Positions 44,703 through 54,095 of a stretch of 64,000 nt of DNA are shown piece by piece. Each line of letters starts with the position of its first letter. Position 1 is the first letter of the stretch. Origin of the DNA: JAPOUP01 sp965203255 (GTDB lineage Bacteria; Pseudomonadota; Alphaproteobacteria; Rhodobacterales; Rhodobacteraceae); the NCBI GenBank assembly GCA_965203255.1, contig OZ241882.1, positions 5,952,001 to 6,016,000 of the forward strand, read 5' to 3'. A program made the translations under genes and the position numbers. The notes under the pieces were generated by a model. It saw nothing but the letters and a program-made list of their open reading frames with translations. It did no database searches and was not told the DNA's origin.

Positions 44703-44728
44703 CTTCCAGAGAACTTCTTTGGTGAGGC

Positions 44729-45394
44729 ATGACCTTTTCCATTCTCGCACGTGATCCTGAAACAGGGGCAATAGGTGGTGCCGCGGCGACCGGGAGTCTT
44801 TGCGTCGGCGGCTGGGTGTTGCGCGGCGACCTCGCGGCGGGGATGTCGGCCAGCCAGGGAGCGGCGCCCTCGACCTTTTGGGGTGAGGACGTACTGCATT
44901 TCATGTGCAACCGTTTGGATGCCAATCGTGCCGTAGGGCTGGTGACGTCAAGAGACAAGGGACGCGAACACAGACAGCTTTCGGCACTTGACATGACAGG
45001 TGGCACCGCTGCCTTTACAGGTTCCGAAAACAAGGACGTGAAAGGGAGCATTGAGTTCACTGGCGGCATTGCTGCCGGCAACATGCTGAAGGGGAAAGAT
45101 GTTCTGCCAGCCTTGGTGGACGGATTTCTCGGGTCGGATCTCGCTTTCGGAAATCGATTGCTGGCATCTCTTTTTGCGGCCCGTGACGCAGGTGGAGACT
45201 ACCGGGGCCTGTTGTCAGCGGCCCTGCTCGTGCTGCATTCGGACTGGCCACCCCTCACGCTGCGAATCGACCACCACTCCGACGACCCGGTTGGCGCATT
45301 GAAGCAACTGCATCAGAAGGCCACTACTGGCGACTATGCGGAATTGGCTCGGCAGGTGCCGGTATCAACGGACAGGGAGCGGGTGCTCGATTGA
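44729..45394 (+). CDS. DUF1028 family protein
   Basis: Protein of 221 aa whose N-terminus MTFSILARDPETGAIGGAAA and GMSASQGAAPSTFW and FTGSENKD segments are diagnostic of DUF1028. The family is thought to have an Ntn-hydrolase-like fold with the early Thr/Ser as a possible nucleophile, but no reaction is firmly established to my knowledge. It is divergent from the dipeptide-type transporter and shares its operator region. In this context it could hydrolyse the imported peptide-like or amide compound; that is inference. Confidence 0.88.
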   Translation: MTFSILARDPETGAIGGAAATGSLCVGGWVLRGDLAAGMSASQGAAPSTFWGEDVLHFMCNRLDANRAVGLVTSRDKGREHRQLSALDMTGGTAAFTGSENKDVKGSIEFTGGIAAGNMLKGKDVLPALVDGFLGSDLAFGNRLLASLFAARDAGGDYRGLLSAALLVLHSDWPPLTLRIDHHSDDPVGALKQLHQKATTGDYAELARQVPVSTDRERVLD

Positions 45395-46125
45395 TTGGCG
45401 CAGCATCTGACGGATGAAGCGGACCGAGGCGGCCGGACGGTGCACGCCAATGGCATTCGGATAGACTTGCTGCGCCGCGCACGATTTCTTTCAGCCTCCA
45501 AGCCTATGGAATGGCGTGACTTTCCCGGGCGGGGGGGGGACTCTTTTCCGCCAGGGGCCTGACAGCCAGCCCGCGATTCGTATGCCTGCGGTGACGAACT
45601 GCCGGAGGAACCGGACATGGACCAGCGGATCATCGGCATGAAGTCGACCACCTTCTCGGAGCGCCGCGTGAACCGGCGGCAGGTCGCCGACATCCAGGAG
45701 GCCGTGGCGCTGCTGCCCAACGACAGCCGCAACGAGCTGGCGAAGATGATCTGCGGGCATCTCGGCTGGACGACGGCGAAGGACCGGTCAAGATACAAGG
45801 GGGATTTCTGGGCGAAGGTCTACCGAAGGAATTACGCCAGACCCCGGATGACGCCGGACTTGGTCCATTCCGTCGCATTAGCAAATGGCTGTTTCCCGCA
45901 TATTCCACAGTCATTCACAAGTATCGGGGCATTCCCTTGGATACGTCATCCATTGGAAGAATGTGGGAAGGCCGGACTGGGAACGCCTACGTTGAGATTC
46001 GGGGTCAATATGCGGCCAGGTTGGAATCCCGGTGGGAGAGACTTCGACTGGCTGGACATCGAGGCTGCGATACCTTCCTGAAATCCCCTTCCCCTCCGCA
46101 TGCGCTTCGGACCGGACATGGAAGG
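45395..46125. other. Decayed region downstream of moeA
   Basis: No intact gene. It contains the truncated transposase-like reading frame listed at 45617-45815. From about 45915 it holds DNA that reappears, in diverged form, at about 26470-26672 next to the moeA fragment. Confidence 0.6.
45617..45815 (+). pseudogene. N-terminal remnant of a transposase-like protein
   Basis: The frame MDQRIIGMKSTTFSERRVNR continues through RRQVADIQEAVALLPND and ELAKMICGHLGWTTAKDRSR, a helical N-terminus like that of IS-encoded DUF4338-type proteins. The catalytic remainder is missing; after about residue 66 the translation loses coherence. It is therefore a leftover of an insertion sequence. The assignment of family is tentative. 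Confidence 0.45.
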
Positions 46126-47298
46126 TCAGACAGGGATGTACTCGACTGTTTCACCAGCCTCCCGGGATCGGTCGCCGATGGGCCGGACCAGTAGTGCGTT
46201 CGCTTCAGCCAGAACCGTCAGGAGGCTGCTGTCCTGCCGGTCGAACGGCGTGATTCCCTCTTCGGACAGCTTCGCACGCATGTAGTGTTCGCGGGGACCG
46301 TTCGGACCTATTCCCATGGCAAGCGGGGCCCTGCGTCGCTCCGCTGGGCCGCGCTCAAGCCCGAGCATCGCGCGAATGAGCGGAAGGACAAAGACCTGAC
46401 CGCAAACCAGTGACGATACCGGATTGCCCGGCAGGCCGATCATGGCGCTTCCTGCCAAACGTCCGGCCATCACAGGCTTGCCCGGTCGCATGGCGATCCG
46501 AAAAAATGCCTGCTCCATTCCCAGTTCCTTGGCCACAGAAGCCACAAGGTCGTGGTCGCCGACCGAGGCACCACCGATGGTGACAATGAGGTCCGCCCCC
46601 TTGGCAAGTTCGAATGCCATCCGAAGGCTAGCGATGTTGTCTCGCGCGATCGGTAGCATTCTGGACTGTGCCCCCTCAGCCTCTAGCATTGCCTTCAGCC
46701 CAAAGGCATTGGATGCCACGATTTGATCCGACCGGGGAGGCTCCCCGGGCATGACGAGTTCGTTTCCTGTGGCGAGCAGCGCCACAACGGGAAGGCGGGC
46801 GACGGACACGACGTCCACATTCATTGAAGCAAGCAGAGAGATGTCGGCTGGCCGCAGCCTACGTGGTGCGCTGATCGTCATTCCGGTTTGGAAATCCGAA
46901 CCAACAGGACGGATGTAAATGCTGGTATCCAGTCCATCCTTAAGCGCTATTTGGTCTCCTGCACGGGTTACATTTTCCTGAATGATCACCCTATCCGCAC
47001 CATTGGGTACTGGCGCACCAGTGAATATCCGGACCGCTTCGCCGACACCAACGGGGCCATTGAAGCCATGTCCCGCGGCGGAGGTGCCGACGACCCGAAA
47101 AGTTGCACCGGGGACCGCTTCATCACTTCGCATTGCGTAACCATCCATCGCCGATGCACGAAAGGGTGGCTGGTCGCGGCGAGCCCCTACGGGAGTGGCT
47201 AGCACGCGACCCGCCGCCGATGAGAGCGGTACGCTTTCAGGTGGCATGAGTCCCGCAAGGTCCAGAATTCGGGACAGGGCTTCTGAAACGGTAATCAC
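46126..47298 (-). CDS. moeA: Molybdopterin molybdenumtransferase MoeA
   Basis: Inserts molybdate into adenylated molybdopterin in the last step of molybdenum cofactor synthesis. Length 390 aa is normal. Visible landmarks: RDQPPFRASAMDGYAMRSDE, RIFTGAPVPNGADRVIIQE, VALLATGNELVMPGE and IVTIGGASVGDHD, and near the C-terminus MIGLPGNPVSSLV. Start overlaps the moaC stop (ATGA). It ends the trp-moa operon. Its last 340 bases have a near-identical second copy at 26.6-27.0 kb. Confidence 0.95.
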   Translation of the reverse strand: MITVSEALSRILDLAGLMPPESVPLSSAAGRVLATPVGARRDQPPFRASAMDGYAMRSDEAVPGATFRVVGTSAAGHGFNGPVGVGEAVRIFTGAPVPNGADRVIIQENVTRAGDQIALKDGLDTSIYIRPVGSDFQTGMTISAPRRLRPADISLLASMNVDVVSVARLPVVALLATGNELVMPGEPPRSDQIVASNAFGLKAMLEAEGAQSRMLPIARDNIASLRMAFELAKGADLIVTIGGASVGDHDLVASVAKELGMEQAFFRIAMRPGKPVMAGRLAGSAMIGLPGNPVSSLVCGQVFVLPLIRAMLGLERGPAERRRAPLAMGIGPNGPREHYMRAKLSEEGITPFDRQDSSLLTVLAEANALLVRPIGDRSREAGETVEYIPV

Positions 47299-47771
47299 TT
47301 CGCCTCGTAACGTCCTGATTTCCCGCCATCCTTAAAGGTCAGTCTTATGTCGCTGATTTCCATGGATCGCTCAATCGCCTTTGCCATGTCGTAAATTGTC
47401 AGGGCAGCTGTCGATACGGCCGTTAACGCCTCCATTTCCACACCGGTCGTGCCAGAGGTTTTCACCGTGGCCCTGATGCGGATGCCCGGAAGTTGGTGGT
47501 CAGGTGTGAGGTCAACGACGGCTGCCGCGATCGGCAACGGATGACATAGGGGGATCAGGTCCGCTGTCCGTTTTGCTCCCATAATGCCTGCCAACCGCGC
47601 TGCGCCGAGAACGTCTCCCTTCCTGGCCTGACCTTCGATGATCGTTTCCAGCGTTCCCGTGGACATCTTCACGCATCCCACGGCCGTCGCGGTGCGGGAT
47701 GTCACCGGCTTGTCAGAGACGTCGACCATGCGGGCGTTGCCCGATGAATCGATATGCGTGAGCTTTGTCAT
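47295..47771 (-). CDS. moaC: Cyclic pyranopterin monophosphate synthase MoaC
   Basis: Catalyses the second half of the first step of molybdenum cofactor synthesis. 158 aa, normal length. Family motifs: ARMVDVSDKPVTSRTATA, GAARLAGIMGAKRTADLIPL, CHPLPI, VKTSGTTGVEMEALTAVS and YDMAKAIERSMEISDIRL. Coupled to trpC upstream and moeA downstream by four-base overlaps; the trpC-moaC-moeA order is typical of Rhodobacterales and relatives. Confidence 0.96.
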   Translation of the reverse strand: MTKLTHIDSSGNARMVDVSDKPVTSRTATAVGCVKMSTGTLETIIEGQARKGDVLGAARLAGIMGAKRTADLIPLCHPLPIAAAVVDLTPDHQLPGIRIRATVKTSGTTGVEMEALTAVSTAALTIYDMAKAIERSMEISDIRLTFKDGGKSGRYEAK

Positions 47772-48574
47772 CGGAGAGGAACCGGGTCGGCAAGAAGCGC
47801 ACGTGTCGCCTCTTTCACATCGCGCTTTCGCATCAGGCTTTCCCCGATCAGAAATGCCCGTGCACCGTGACGAGCCATGTCTGCGAGGTCGGTTGGCGTG
47901 CTGAGCCCGGATTCGGAAACCGTGAGTCGGTCTGATGGAACCATCGCTGACAGGGACCTTGTGGTTTCGAGCGTGGTCTCGAACGTCTTTAGATCGCGAT
48001 TGTTAATTCCGATGAGTCGGGATTTCAGCCGCAGGCCGCGCTCAAGTTCGGTTGCATTGTGAACCTCTATGAGAACATCCATGTTCCATTGCATTGCAGC
48101 ATCTTCCAGTTCCACTGCCTGACTGTCTGAAACGCTTGCCATGATAATCAGGATACAATCGGCTCCCAAGGCACGGGCTTCAGCCACTTGGTAGGGGTCA
48201 TACATGAAGTCCTTGCGCAGGACCGGTATGGAAACGGACTCGCGGGCGCTGCTTAGGTGGTCAGGCGCACCCCGAAACGACGGAGTGTCAGTCAGTACGC
48301 TGAGGCAGATGGCACCTCCTGCTTCGTAGGCACGAGCCAACTCAGATGGGTCGAAGTCCTCGCGGATCAGCCCTTTGGAGGGGCTGGCCTTTTTGATTTC
48401 GGCAATCAATCCATAGCCGTTTCGGGTCGCGGCCTGTAGCCGATCGGCGAATCGACGTGTGGGCTTGGCGGCCTTTGCTTCCGACTCCACCTCGGCAACT
48501 GGACGGTTGGACTTGTTTGCGGCGATTTCGTCCAGCTTGTAGACCTTGATTCGATCAAGAACCGTACTGTTCAT
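47768..48574 (-). CDS. trpC: Indole-3-glycerol phosphate synthase TrpC
   Basis: Tryptophan synthesis, ring closure to indoleglycerol phosphate. 268 aa. Motifs: LIAEIKKASPSKGLIREDFD (catalytic Lys), SVLTDTPSFRG, VLRKDFMYDPYQVAEARALG and GINNRDLKTFE, SESGLSTPTDL. I use ATG 48574 (MNSTVLDRIKVYK), which overlaps the trpD stop, rather than an ATG seven codons upstream. Monofunctional, as usual in alphaproteobacteria (no TrpF fusion). Confidence 0.96.
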   Translation of the reverse strand: MNSTVLDRIKVYKLDEIAANKSNRPVAEVESEAKAAKPTRRFADRLQAATRNGYGLIAEIKKASPSKGLIREDFDPSELARAYEAGGAICLSVLTDTPSFRGAPDHLSSARESVSIPVLRKDFMYDPYQVAEARALGADCILIIMASVSDSQAVELEDAAMQWNMDVLIEVHNATELERGLRLKSRLIGINNRDLKTFETTLETTRSLSAMVPSDRLTVSESGLSTPTDLADMARHGARAFLIGESLMRKRDVKEATRALLADPVPLR

Positions 48575-49587
48575 CTGGCTCCCGACGTGACGCACGCCAG
48601 CCCTTCCACCTTTGATTTCGCAGCACCGGAATCAATACTCTCCGCTGCCAACCCAACACCGTCGCGGAGGTCACTCGCCTTGCGTGCGACAACAAGGGCA
48701 GCCGCGGCGTTCAGGAGCACGGCATCGCGATAAGCGCCTTCCGCACCATCCAGTAGCGCTCGAAAGGCATCGCCATTTTCCTTCGGCGTTCCACCTAAAA
48801 TTGCCTCGAATGGATAGACCGGAAGTCCAGCGTCTTCCGGGGACAGCTCGACCTCTTTCAATCCGTCAGCGAGCATCACGACTGACGTGGACCCACAGAT
48901 GGAGAGTTCGTCAGTCCCATCGGCCCCGTGTACCAGCCAGGCCCGTTCCGTTCCTAGAGTCTGAAGTGTCTCTGCCATTGGCTGGATCAACTCGCGGGAG
49001 AAGGCTCCAGAGAGCTGGTACCTGACACCTGCGGGATTGGTGAGGGGGCCGAGAATATTGAAGATTGTGCGGGTTCCCAGTTCCGCCCGCACGGGCCCGA
49101 CATGCGCCATGGCTGGGTGATGCATCGGAGCCATCATGAAACCGATGCCAATTTCATCCAGTGCGCGTTCCACGGTCTCAGGGCCAACCATGACATCGAT
49201 GCCCATCTGGGCAAGCAGGTCGGCGGCACCGGATTTCGAGGAGAGATTTCGGTTGCCGTGTTTGGCAACCGGCACTCCCGCTCCCGCCACCACGAACGCG
49301 GTTGCGGTCGAGATGTTGAGCGTGCCCTTTCCGTCTCCGCCAGTGCCTACGACATCGATTGCCCCAACCGGAGCGCGCACCCCGTTGCACTTGGCTCGCA
49401 TCACACGTGCCGCTGCAGCATATTCGTCGACGGTTTCACCGCGAGTGCGCAATGCCATCAGAAAGCCACCTATCTGGCTAGGGGTGGCTTCACCTTCAAA
49501 CAGGATTCCAAAGGCCGTCTCAGCCTCAGTCAGTGTGAGGGGGCGATCGACGGCAGCGGCGATCAGTGGTTTCAATGCATCGCTCAT
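48571..49587 (-). CDS. trpD: Anthranilate phosphoribosyltransferase TrpD
   Basis: Joins anthranilate to phosphoribosyl pyrophosphate. 338 aa. The PRPP-binding motif VGTGGDGKGTLNISTA is clear, followed by KHGNRNLSSKSGAADLLAQMG and HPAMAHVGPVRAELGTRTIF. Coupled to trpG and trpC by overlaps. Confidence 0.96.
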   Translation of the reverse strand: MSDALKPLIAAAVDRPLTLTEAETAFGILFEGEATPSQIGGFLMALRTRGETVDEYAAAARVMRAKCNGVRAPVGAIDVVGTGGDGKGTLNISTATAFVVAGAGVPVAKHGNRNLSSKSGAADLLAQMGIDVMVGPETVERALDEIGIGFMMAPMHHPAMAHVGPVRAELGTRTIFNILGPLTNPAGVRYQLSGAFSRELIQPMAETLQTLGTERAWLVHGADGTDELSICGSTSVVMLADGLKEVELSPEDAGLPVYPFEAILGGTPKENGDAFRALLDGAEGAYRDAVLLNAAAALVVARKASDLRDGVGLAAESIDSGAAKSKVEGLACVTSGAR

Positions 49588-50165
49588 GCAGCCACCGGCA
49601 CGAGATCAAGAAAGTTCTTCAACAGCTTGTGTCCATGTTCAGTTGCGATGGATTCCGGATGGAACTGCACCCCAAAGATCGGCAGGTCCTGATGCTGAAG
49701 CCCCATAATGGTTCCATCCTGAAGCCAGGCAGTGACTTCGAGGTCATATGGCAGGCTGGTCCGTTCGACGATCAACGAATGGTATCTGGTGGCCATCAGC
49801 GGGGAGGGCAGGCCGGTGAACAGGCCGGTGCACGAATGATGTATGCGTCCAATCTTGCCATGTACAATTTCATTCGCATGAATCACTTTGCCGCCAAACG
49901 CCTGGCCGATTGTCTGATGGCCGAGGCAAACGCCGAGCAGAGGGACTCCCGCGTCTGCCGCCGCCAGCACGGTCTCGAGGCAGATCCCCGCTCTGGCGGG
50001 GTCGCAGGGTCCCGGGCTGATAACAATACCGTCTGGACGCAGGGACATGGCCTGCGTCACGCTCAGCACATCGTTGCGTCTCACCTCCACTTCCGCGCCA
50101 AGCTCGCCGAGGAAATGCGCGAGATTGTAGGTGAAGCTATCGTAGTTGTCGATCAGTAGCAGCAT
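49584..50165 (-). CDS. trpG: Anthranilate synthase glutamine amidotransferase component TrpG
   Basis: Supplies ammonia from glutamine to TrpE. 193 aa. Opens MLLLIDNYDSFTYNLAHFLG, has the nucleophile Cys in LGVCLGHQTIGQAFGG, and the His-Glu pair in FGVQFHPESIATEHG. A longer in-frame start exists, but ATG 50165 matches the family exactly. A 585-base gap with a decayed sequence separates it from trpE, where closely related genomes often carry an extra small gene. Confidence 0.96.
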   Translation of the reverse strand: MLLLIDNYDSFTYNLAHFLGELGAEVEVRRNDVLSVTQAMSLRPDGIVISPGPCDPARAGICLETVLAAADAGVPLLGVCLGHQTIGQAFGGKVIHANEIVHGKIGRIHHSCTGLFTGLPSPLMATRYHSLIVERTSLPYDLEVTAWLQDGTIMGLQHQDLPIFGVQFHPESIATEHGHKLLKNFLDLVPVAA

Positions 50166-50750
50166 TGGATTTTTGTGCGAGAGTCTTTGAACCAGTTTGT
50201 GCGTTGTTAGGTCATACATGTTCAGAAACGAATGCGGCGGTCAAGGCGCATGCCATGACTTCGAGGCTTCGCAGTTCATTAAGGAAGTCACCGAATCATC
50301 CATCGCGCACTGCTGGGACTGTTGATCGGTGTGATCGGTGCCGGGGCAGTCATCGTCGTAGCGTCCGTGTTGGTACCTGGAATCGATTTGATGCCACCTA
50401 GGCCAGAAGTTGGCGAGGCATTTGCGCCGGAATGGTCAAATTTCCGGACCGAATTGCCGAAGTCTTTACCTTCGATGCCTATGGTCGGTCAACAATTGTC
50501 AGCAATTGGACGCCGAATGGTGCGCAGACCATACGATCCGATGCGGATCCGTCTGGTTGGCCATCACCAAGCGAAAAAACGATGGACGCTCTGCCCGCCG
50601 TCAGTTCACCGCTGCCTTGACCCGAAGTTGGTGCCATTCTGGATTCGCTGTCGAAGAAATGAACAGTCTCGCAAAGTACCTATCGCGGATGGCGAGTTTC
50701 CCAACTTTATGCGCGTCGGTAATGAACCGAATTGGGTCGGCACTCTAGCC
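50166..50750. other. Gap between trpE and trpG with a possible decayed plus-strand gene
   Basis: No intact gene. On the plus strand from about 50298 the frame reads RALLGLLIGVIGAGAVIVVA then SVLVPGIDLMPPRPEVGEAF, which looks like the membrane anchor and Pro-rich start of an exported protein. It lacks a usable start codon and soon turns to non-coding text, while another frame looks slightly coding after about 50430. A lost envelope protein gene is plausible; the family is not identifiable. Confidence 0.45.
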
Positions 50751-52247
50751 TCACTGGAACCGACCGGCTTCTGCAGCTGCCTTACGGATGGCTTGTGATT
50801 TCGTAACGGTCTCATCAAACTCGGATTGCGGGTCGCTATCAAACACGACGCCTCCACCAGCCTGTATGTACAGCGTGCCATTCTTCAGGACCGCGGTGCG
50901 CAGAGCGATACACATATCCATGTTCCCGCCTGCACTGAAGTATCCGACACCACCGGCGTAAAGCCCCCGTTTTTCAGGTTCGAGTTCGTCAATTATCTCC
51001 ATGGCACGCACTTTAGGTGCGCCTGACACCGTTCCGGCTGGAAGGCCGGCCAACAGTGCGGAGAGTGCGTCGTGGTCTCCCAAGAGTTCCCCAACCACAT
51101 TGGAGACGATGTGCATGACGTGGCTGTATCGTTCGATCACAAACTGTTCGGTTGGGCGTACAGTCCCGATTTTGGCAACGCGGCCCACATCGTTGCGGCC
51201 AAGGTCCAGGAGCATCAGGTGTTCAGCGCGTTCCTTCTCATCGGTCAGAAGTTCCTTTTCCAACAAGCGATCAGCTTCGGGCGTTGCGCCTCGGGGCCGG
51301 GTGCCGGCGACCGGACGAATTGTTACCTCGCCGTCAAAAACCCGTACAAGAATCTCCGGGCTGGCGCCGATCGCCTGGAAATCGCCGAAATTGAAAAAGA
51401 ACATGAATGGGGAAGGGTTGGTTCGCCTAAGGCTGCGATAGAGTGCGAAGGGTGGCAACTCAAACGGCAAAGCCCATCGCTGGCTTGGCACAACCTGGAA
51501 GACATCGCCAGCGCGTATGTATTCCTTGGCTTTCCGAACCGCCGCAAGAAAGTCCACGTGAGCGAAGTTTGAGACAGGCTCATCAAAATCCGCCACATCG
51601 CCAAGGTCCCTGTTGGCACCGACCACACTACGTTCCAGATCCTGAACCGCGTCCAGAACCCGCTCTGCAGCTTGCGCATAGGCAGACTTGGCCGACAGTC
51701 CCGATGACACCCAGGCCGGTGCGACAACCGTCACCTCCCCCTTGACGCCATCAAGCACCGCAACAACAGATGGACGCAGCATCACTGCGTCAGGCAGCTT
51801 CAATGGGTCAGGGTTTACGTTCGGAAGGTATTCGACCAACCGAATCATGTCGTAGCCGAGATAGCCAAACAGCCCTGCGCTGGCGGGCGGAAGGTCATCC
51901 GGGAGATCAATCTTCGATTCTTCGATTACCGCTCGCAATGTCTCCAACGGGTCGCCTTTAAGGTCTTCGACGGCGGCAGGATCGAACCTCGCCGATCGAT
52001 TGATCCGGGAAACGGTTCCATGGCACTCCCAAACAAGGTCAGGTCTCATTCCAATGATGGAGTATCGGCCGCGAATTTCTCCACCTGTAACCGATTCCAG
52101 TATGAAACTGTCCTTTCTGGCCGCCGTGAGTTTAAGCATCACCGAAACCGGCGTGTCGAGATCCGCTGCCAGACGCGCATAGACGAGTTGATTACGACCG
52201 GCGTTGAACCCGGTTTCGAATTCGCCAAATGACGGGGTCAGTTGCAT
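50751..52247 (-). CDS. trpE: Anthranilate synthase component I TrpE
   Basis: Converts chorismate and ammonia to anthranilate. 498 aa. Motifs: LESVTGGEIRGRYSIIGMRP (the tryptophan feedback site region is near here), GDVFQVVPSQRW, RPVAGTRPRGATPEADR, ERAEHLMLLDLGRNDVGRVA and GTVSGAPKVRAMEIIDELEP. First trp gene; starts four bases after the ppiD gene ends. No leader peptide with Trp codons is evident because ppiD lies directly upstream. Confidence 0.96.
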   Translation of the reverse strand: MQLTPSFGEFETGFNAGRNQLVYARLAADLDTPVSVMLKLTAARKDSFILESVTGGEIRGRYSIIGMRPDLVWECHGTVSRINRSARFDPAAVEDLKGDPLETLRAVIEESKIDLPDDLPPASAGLFGYLGYDMIRLVEYLPNVNPDPLKLPDAVMLRPSVVAVLDGVKGEVTVVAPAWVSSGLSAKSAYAQAAERVLDAVQDLERSVVGANRDLGDVADFDEPVSNFAHVDFLAAVRKAKEYIRAGDVFQVVPSQRWALPFELPPFALYRSLRRTNPSPFMFFFNFGDFQAIGASPEILVRVFDGEVTIRPVAGTRPRGATPEADRLLEKELLTDEKERAEHLMLLDLGRNDVGRVAKIGTVRPTEQFVIERYSHVMHIVSNVVGELLGDHDALSALLAGLPAGTVSGAPKVRAMEIIDELEPEKRGLYAGGVGYFSAGGNMDMCIALRTAVLKNGTLYIQAGGGVVFDSDPQSEFDETVTKSQAIRKAAAEAGRFQ

Positions 52248-52250
52248 TGC

Positions 52251-54095
52251 TTATGGAAACTGTGCGTGGACAGCGTTGATCGCCGCTTGATCAAGCGAAA
52301 CGCCAGTCTTGGCTTCCACCTCATGGGAATAGGCCAACAGCAATTCTGTGCTCAGCTCCCGCCTTGCAAACTGTCTGATCAACTCGCGTTGCCGGGCGCT
52401 TGCCTCGTCGTCGGGATCGGGAGGCGAGATTTCGTCAAGACGGACGATGTAAGCTGCGGACTCGCCCCTATGGACGGATATGTCGCCCCTGGACATTTCG
52501 AAGACCATGTCCCGCAACCCGACAGGTGCATCGAAGAGGTATCCGTCCCGCCGGATGTCGGTTTCCCCGCGCATTTCAAGCCCAAGGTCCTCTGGCTTCG
52601 CTCCGACCCTCAACCGCTCGACAAGCGCTTGCGCTTGGGTCTCAAGCGCGTCGGTGGTCGCTTTTGCCCGCCACGCATTCTCAACCTCGTCTTTCACATC
52701 CTGAAACTCCGGCAGGCGCGGTTCCAGAATCGAATCGATTCTCAGCGCAAACACGCCCCCGTCTTCGAGTTCCGCAATTTCAGGGAAATCGCCTTCTGCG
52801 GAATTGTTGACCGCTAGACGGAATTCAGGATAGGCCGAGATCCCGTCGGTTGATTCTGCTGTCCATTCCGTTTCGCCCAATCGAAGTTCCGTCTCGTTGG
52901 CCAGTTCTTCTAACGTCGCTCCACCAGCCAGCAGATCGTCAAAGTCCTCGATTCGGTCGGCGATGACCCGCCGTGCGCGATCGAGCGCGAACTGATCGAT
53001 AAGTTCGACCCTGGCCATATCAAAGGTCGTATTCTGTGCGGCCAGAATTCCGTTGACCCGAAACAGCGCGGGGCCAAATTCAGTCTCCGCGGGGCCAACG
53101 ACTCCCAAGTCTTCAGTTGCGAACACAGCGGCTCCTGCGGCTCCCAAGTCCGCCTCGCCCACGTCACCGAGGTCAATGTCACCGAGTTCGAGATTCCGTT
53201 CCTCCACCAGGTCCTCAAACGATACGTCGCCTGCATCAAGCCGCGACTTCGCTTCAGTTGCTTCATCACCAAGGACGAGCCGTTCAACCAAGCGGCGCTC
53301 TGGGACGACATAATCGTCGATATTTTCTTCGTAGAGAGCCCTCAGCGCATCTTCGTCGATTTCGATCGTATCGATCAGCATTTCAGGCGTCAGCCACGCG
53401 TAAGTGATTCTGCGCGTCTCGGGCAGCATGAATTCGTTGGAATGCTGATCGAAATAGCCTTGAAGATCAACGTCGGTTGGGTCGGATATTTCGGTTTCGA
53501 GTGTATGAACATCAAGAGAGGCGAATGCGAAGCTGCGTCGTTCGCCGATGTAGTCCAACACCGTGTCTATGTAGGTTTCAGGAACGGACACGCCCCCAGC
53601 CACGGCGTCCTGCACGATGGTGCGGGCGATTTCCGAGCGGAGATTGTCCTCGAAGTCTTTCTCGTCCAGGCCGGCGCTGTCCAGGACGAAACTGTAGGCT
53701 TCCCTGTCAAATCTGCCATCCAGGCCCTGAAAGGCCGAAATCTGCAGGATTTCCTTTCGGACGGTGTCATCACCGGCTGATATACCGAGTCTCTCAGCCT
53801 CGTTCTCGATTGCAACGGCTGCGATTAACTGTTCAAGAACTGCCCGGTCAATTCCAAGTTCAAGAGCGTCGGCGATGGAGAGATTTGCCCCGGTCTGGGT
53901 TGAGTAGGCCCGAATCTGGTCCTGCAGTGCGCGGGCATAGCGCTGGAGGTCGATATTCCGGTTTCCAACCGTCCCGATGGAATCCATAGGTCCGCTGAAA
54001 TTGGTGGTTCCGAAGCCAGCGAGGCCAACGATCAGCAGGACCAGAATGGTCCAGACCGCAGCCTTGGATCCTTTGCTCTTCGCGGCACTCGCCAT
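52251..54095 (-). CDS. Peptidylprolyl isomerase/chaperone, PpiD/SurA type
   Basis: Membrane-anchored periplasmic folding factor, 614 aa. One transmembrane segment lies near the N-terminus (AAVWTILVLLIVGLAGFGTT) after a basic MASAAKSKGSK. The following SurA-like N domain (NRNIDLQRYARALQDQIRAY) and parvulin-like region (LVERLVLGDEATEAKSRLDA, DLGDVGEADLGA) match alphaproteobacterial PpiD proteins. I chose ATG 54095; the longer frame upstream adds 40 non-family residues. Its position ahead of trpE is conserved in Rhodobacterales. Confidence 0.9.
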   Translation of the reverse strand: MASAAKSKGSKAAVWTILVLLIVGLAGFGTTNFSGPMDSIGTVGNRNIDLQRYARALQDQIRAYSTQTGANLSIADALELGIDRAVLEQLIAAVAIENEAERLGISAGDDTVRKEILQISAFQGLDGRFDREAYSFVLDSAGLDEKDFEDNLRSEIARTIVQDAVAGGVSVPETYIDTVLDYIGERRSFAFASLDVHTLETEISDPTDVDLQGYFDQHSNEFMLPETRRITYAWLTPEMLIDTIEIDEDALRALYEENIDDYVVPERRLVERLVLGDEATEAKSRLDAGDVSFEDLVEERNLELGDIDLGDVGEADLGAAGAAVFATEDLGVVGPAETEFGPALFRVNGILAAQNTTFDMARVELIDQFALDRARRVIADRIEDFDDLLAGGATLEELANETELRLGETEWTAESTDGISAYPEFRLAVNNSAEGDFPEIAELEDGGVFALRIDSILEPRLPEFQDVKDEVENAWRAKATTDALETQAQALVERLRVGAKPEDLGLEMRGETDIRRDGYLFDAPVGLRDMVFEMSRGDISVHRGESAAYIVRLDEISPPDPDDEASARQRELIRQFARRELSTELLLAYSHEVEAKTGVSLDQAAINAVHAQFP

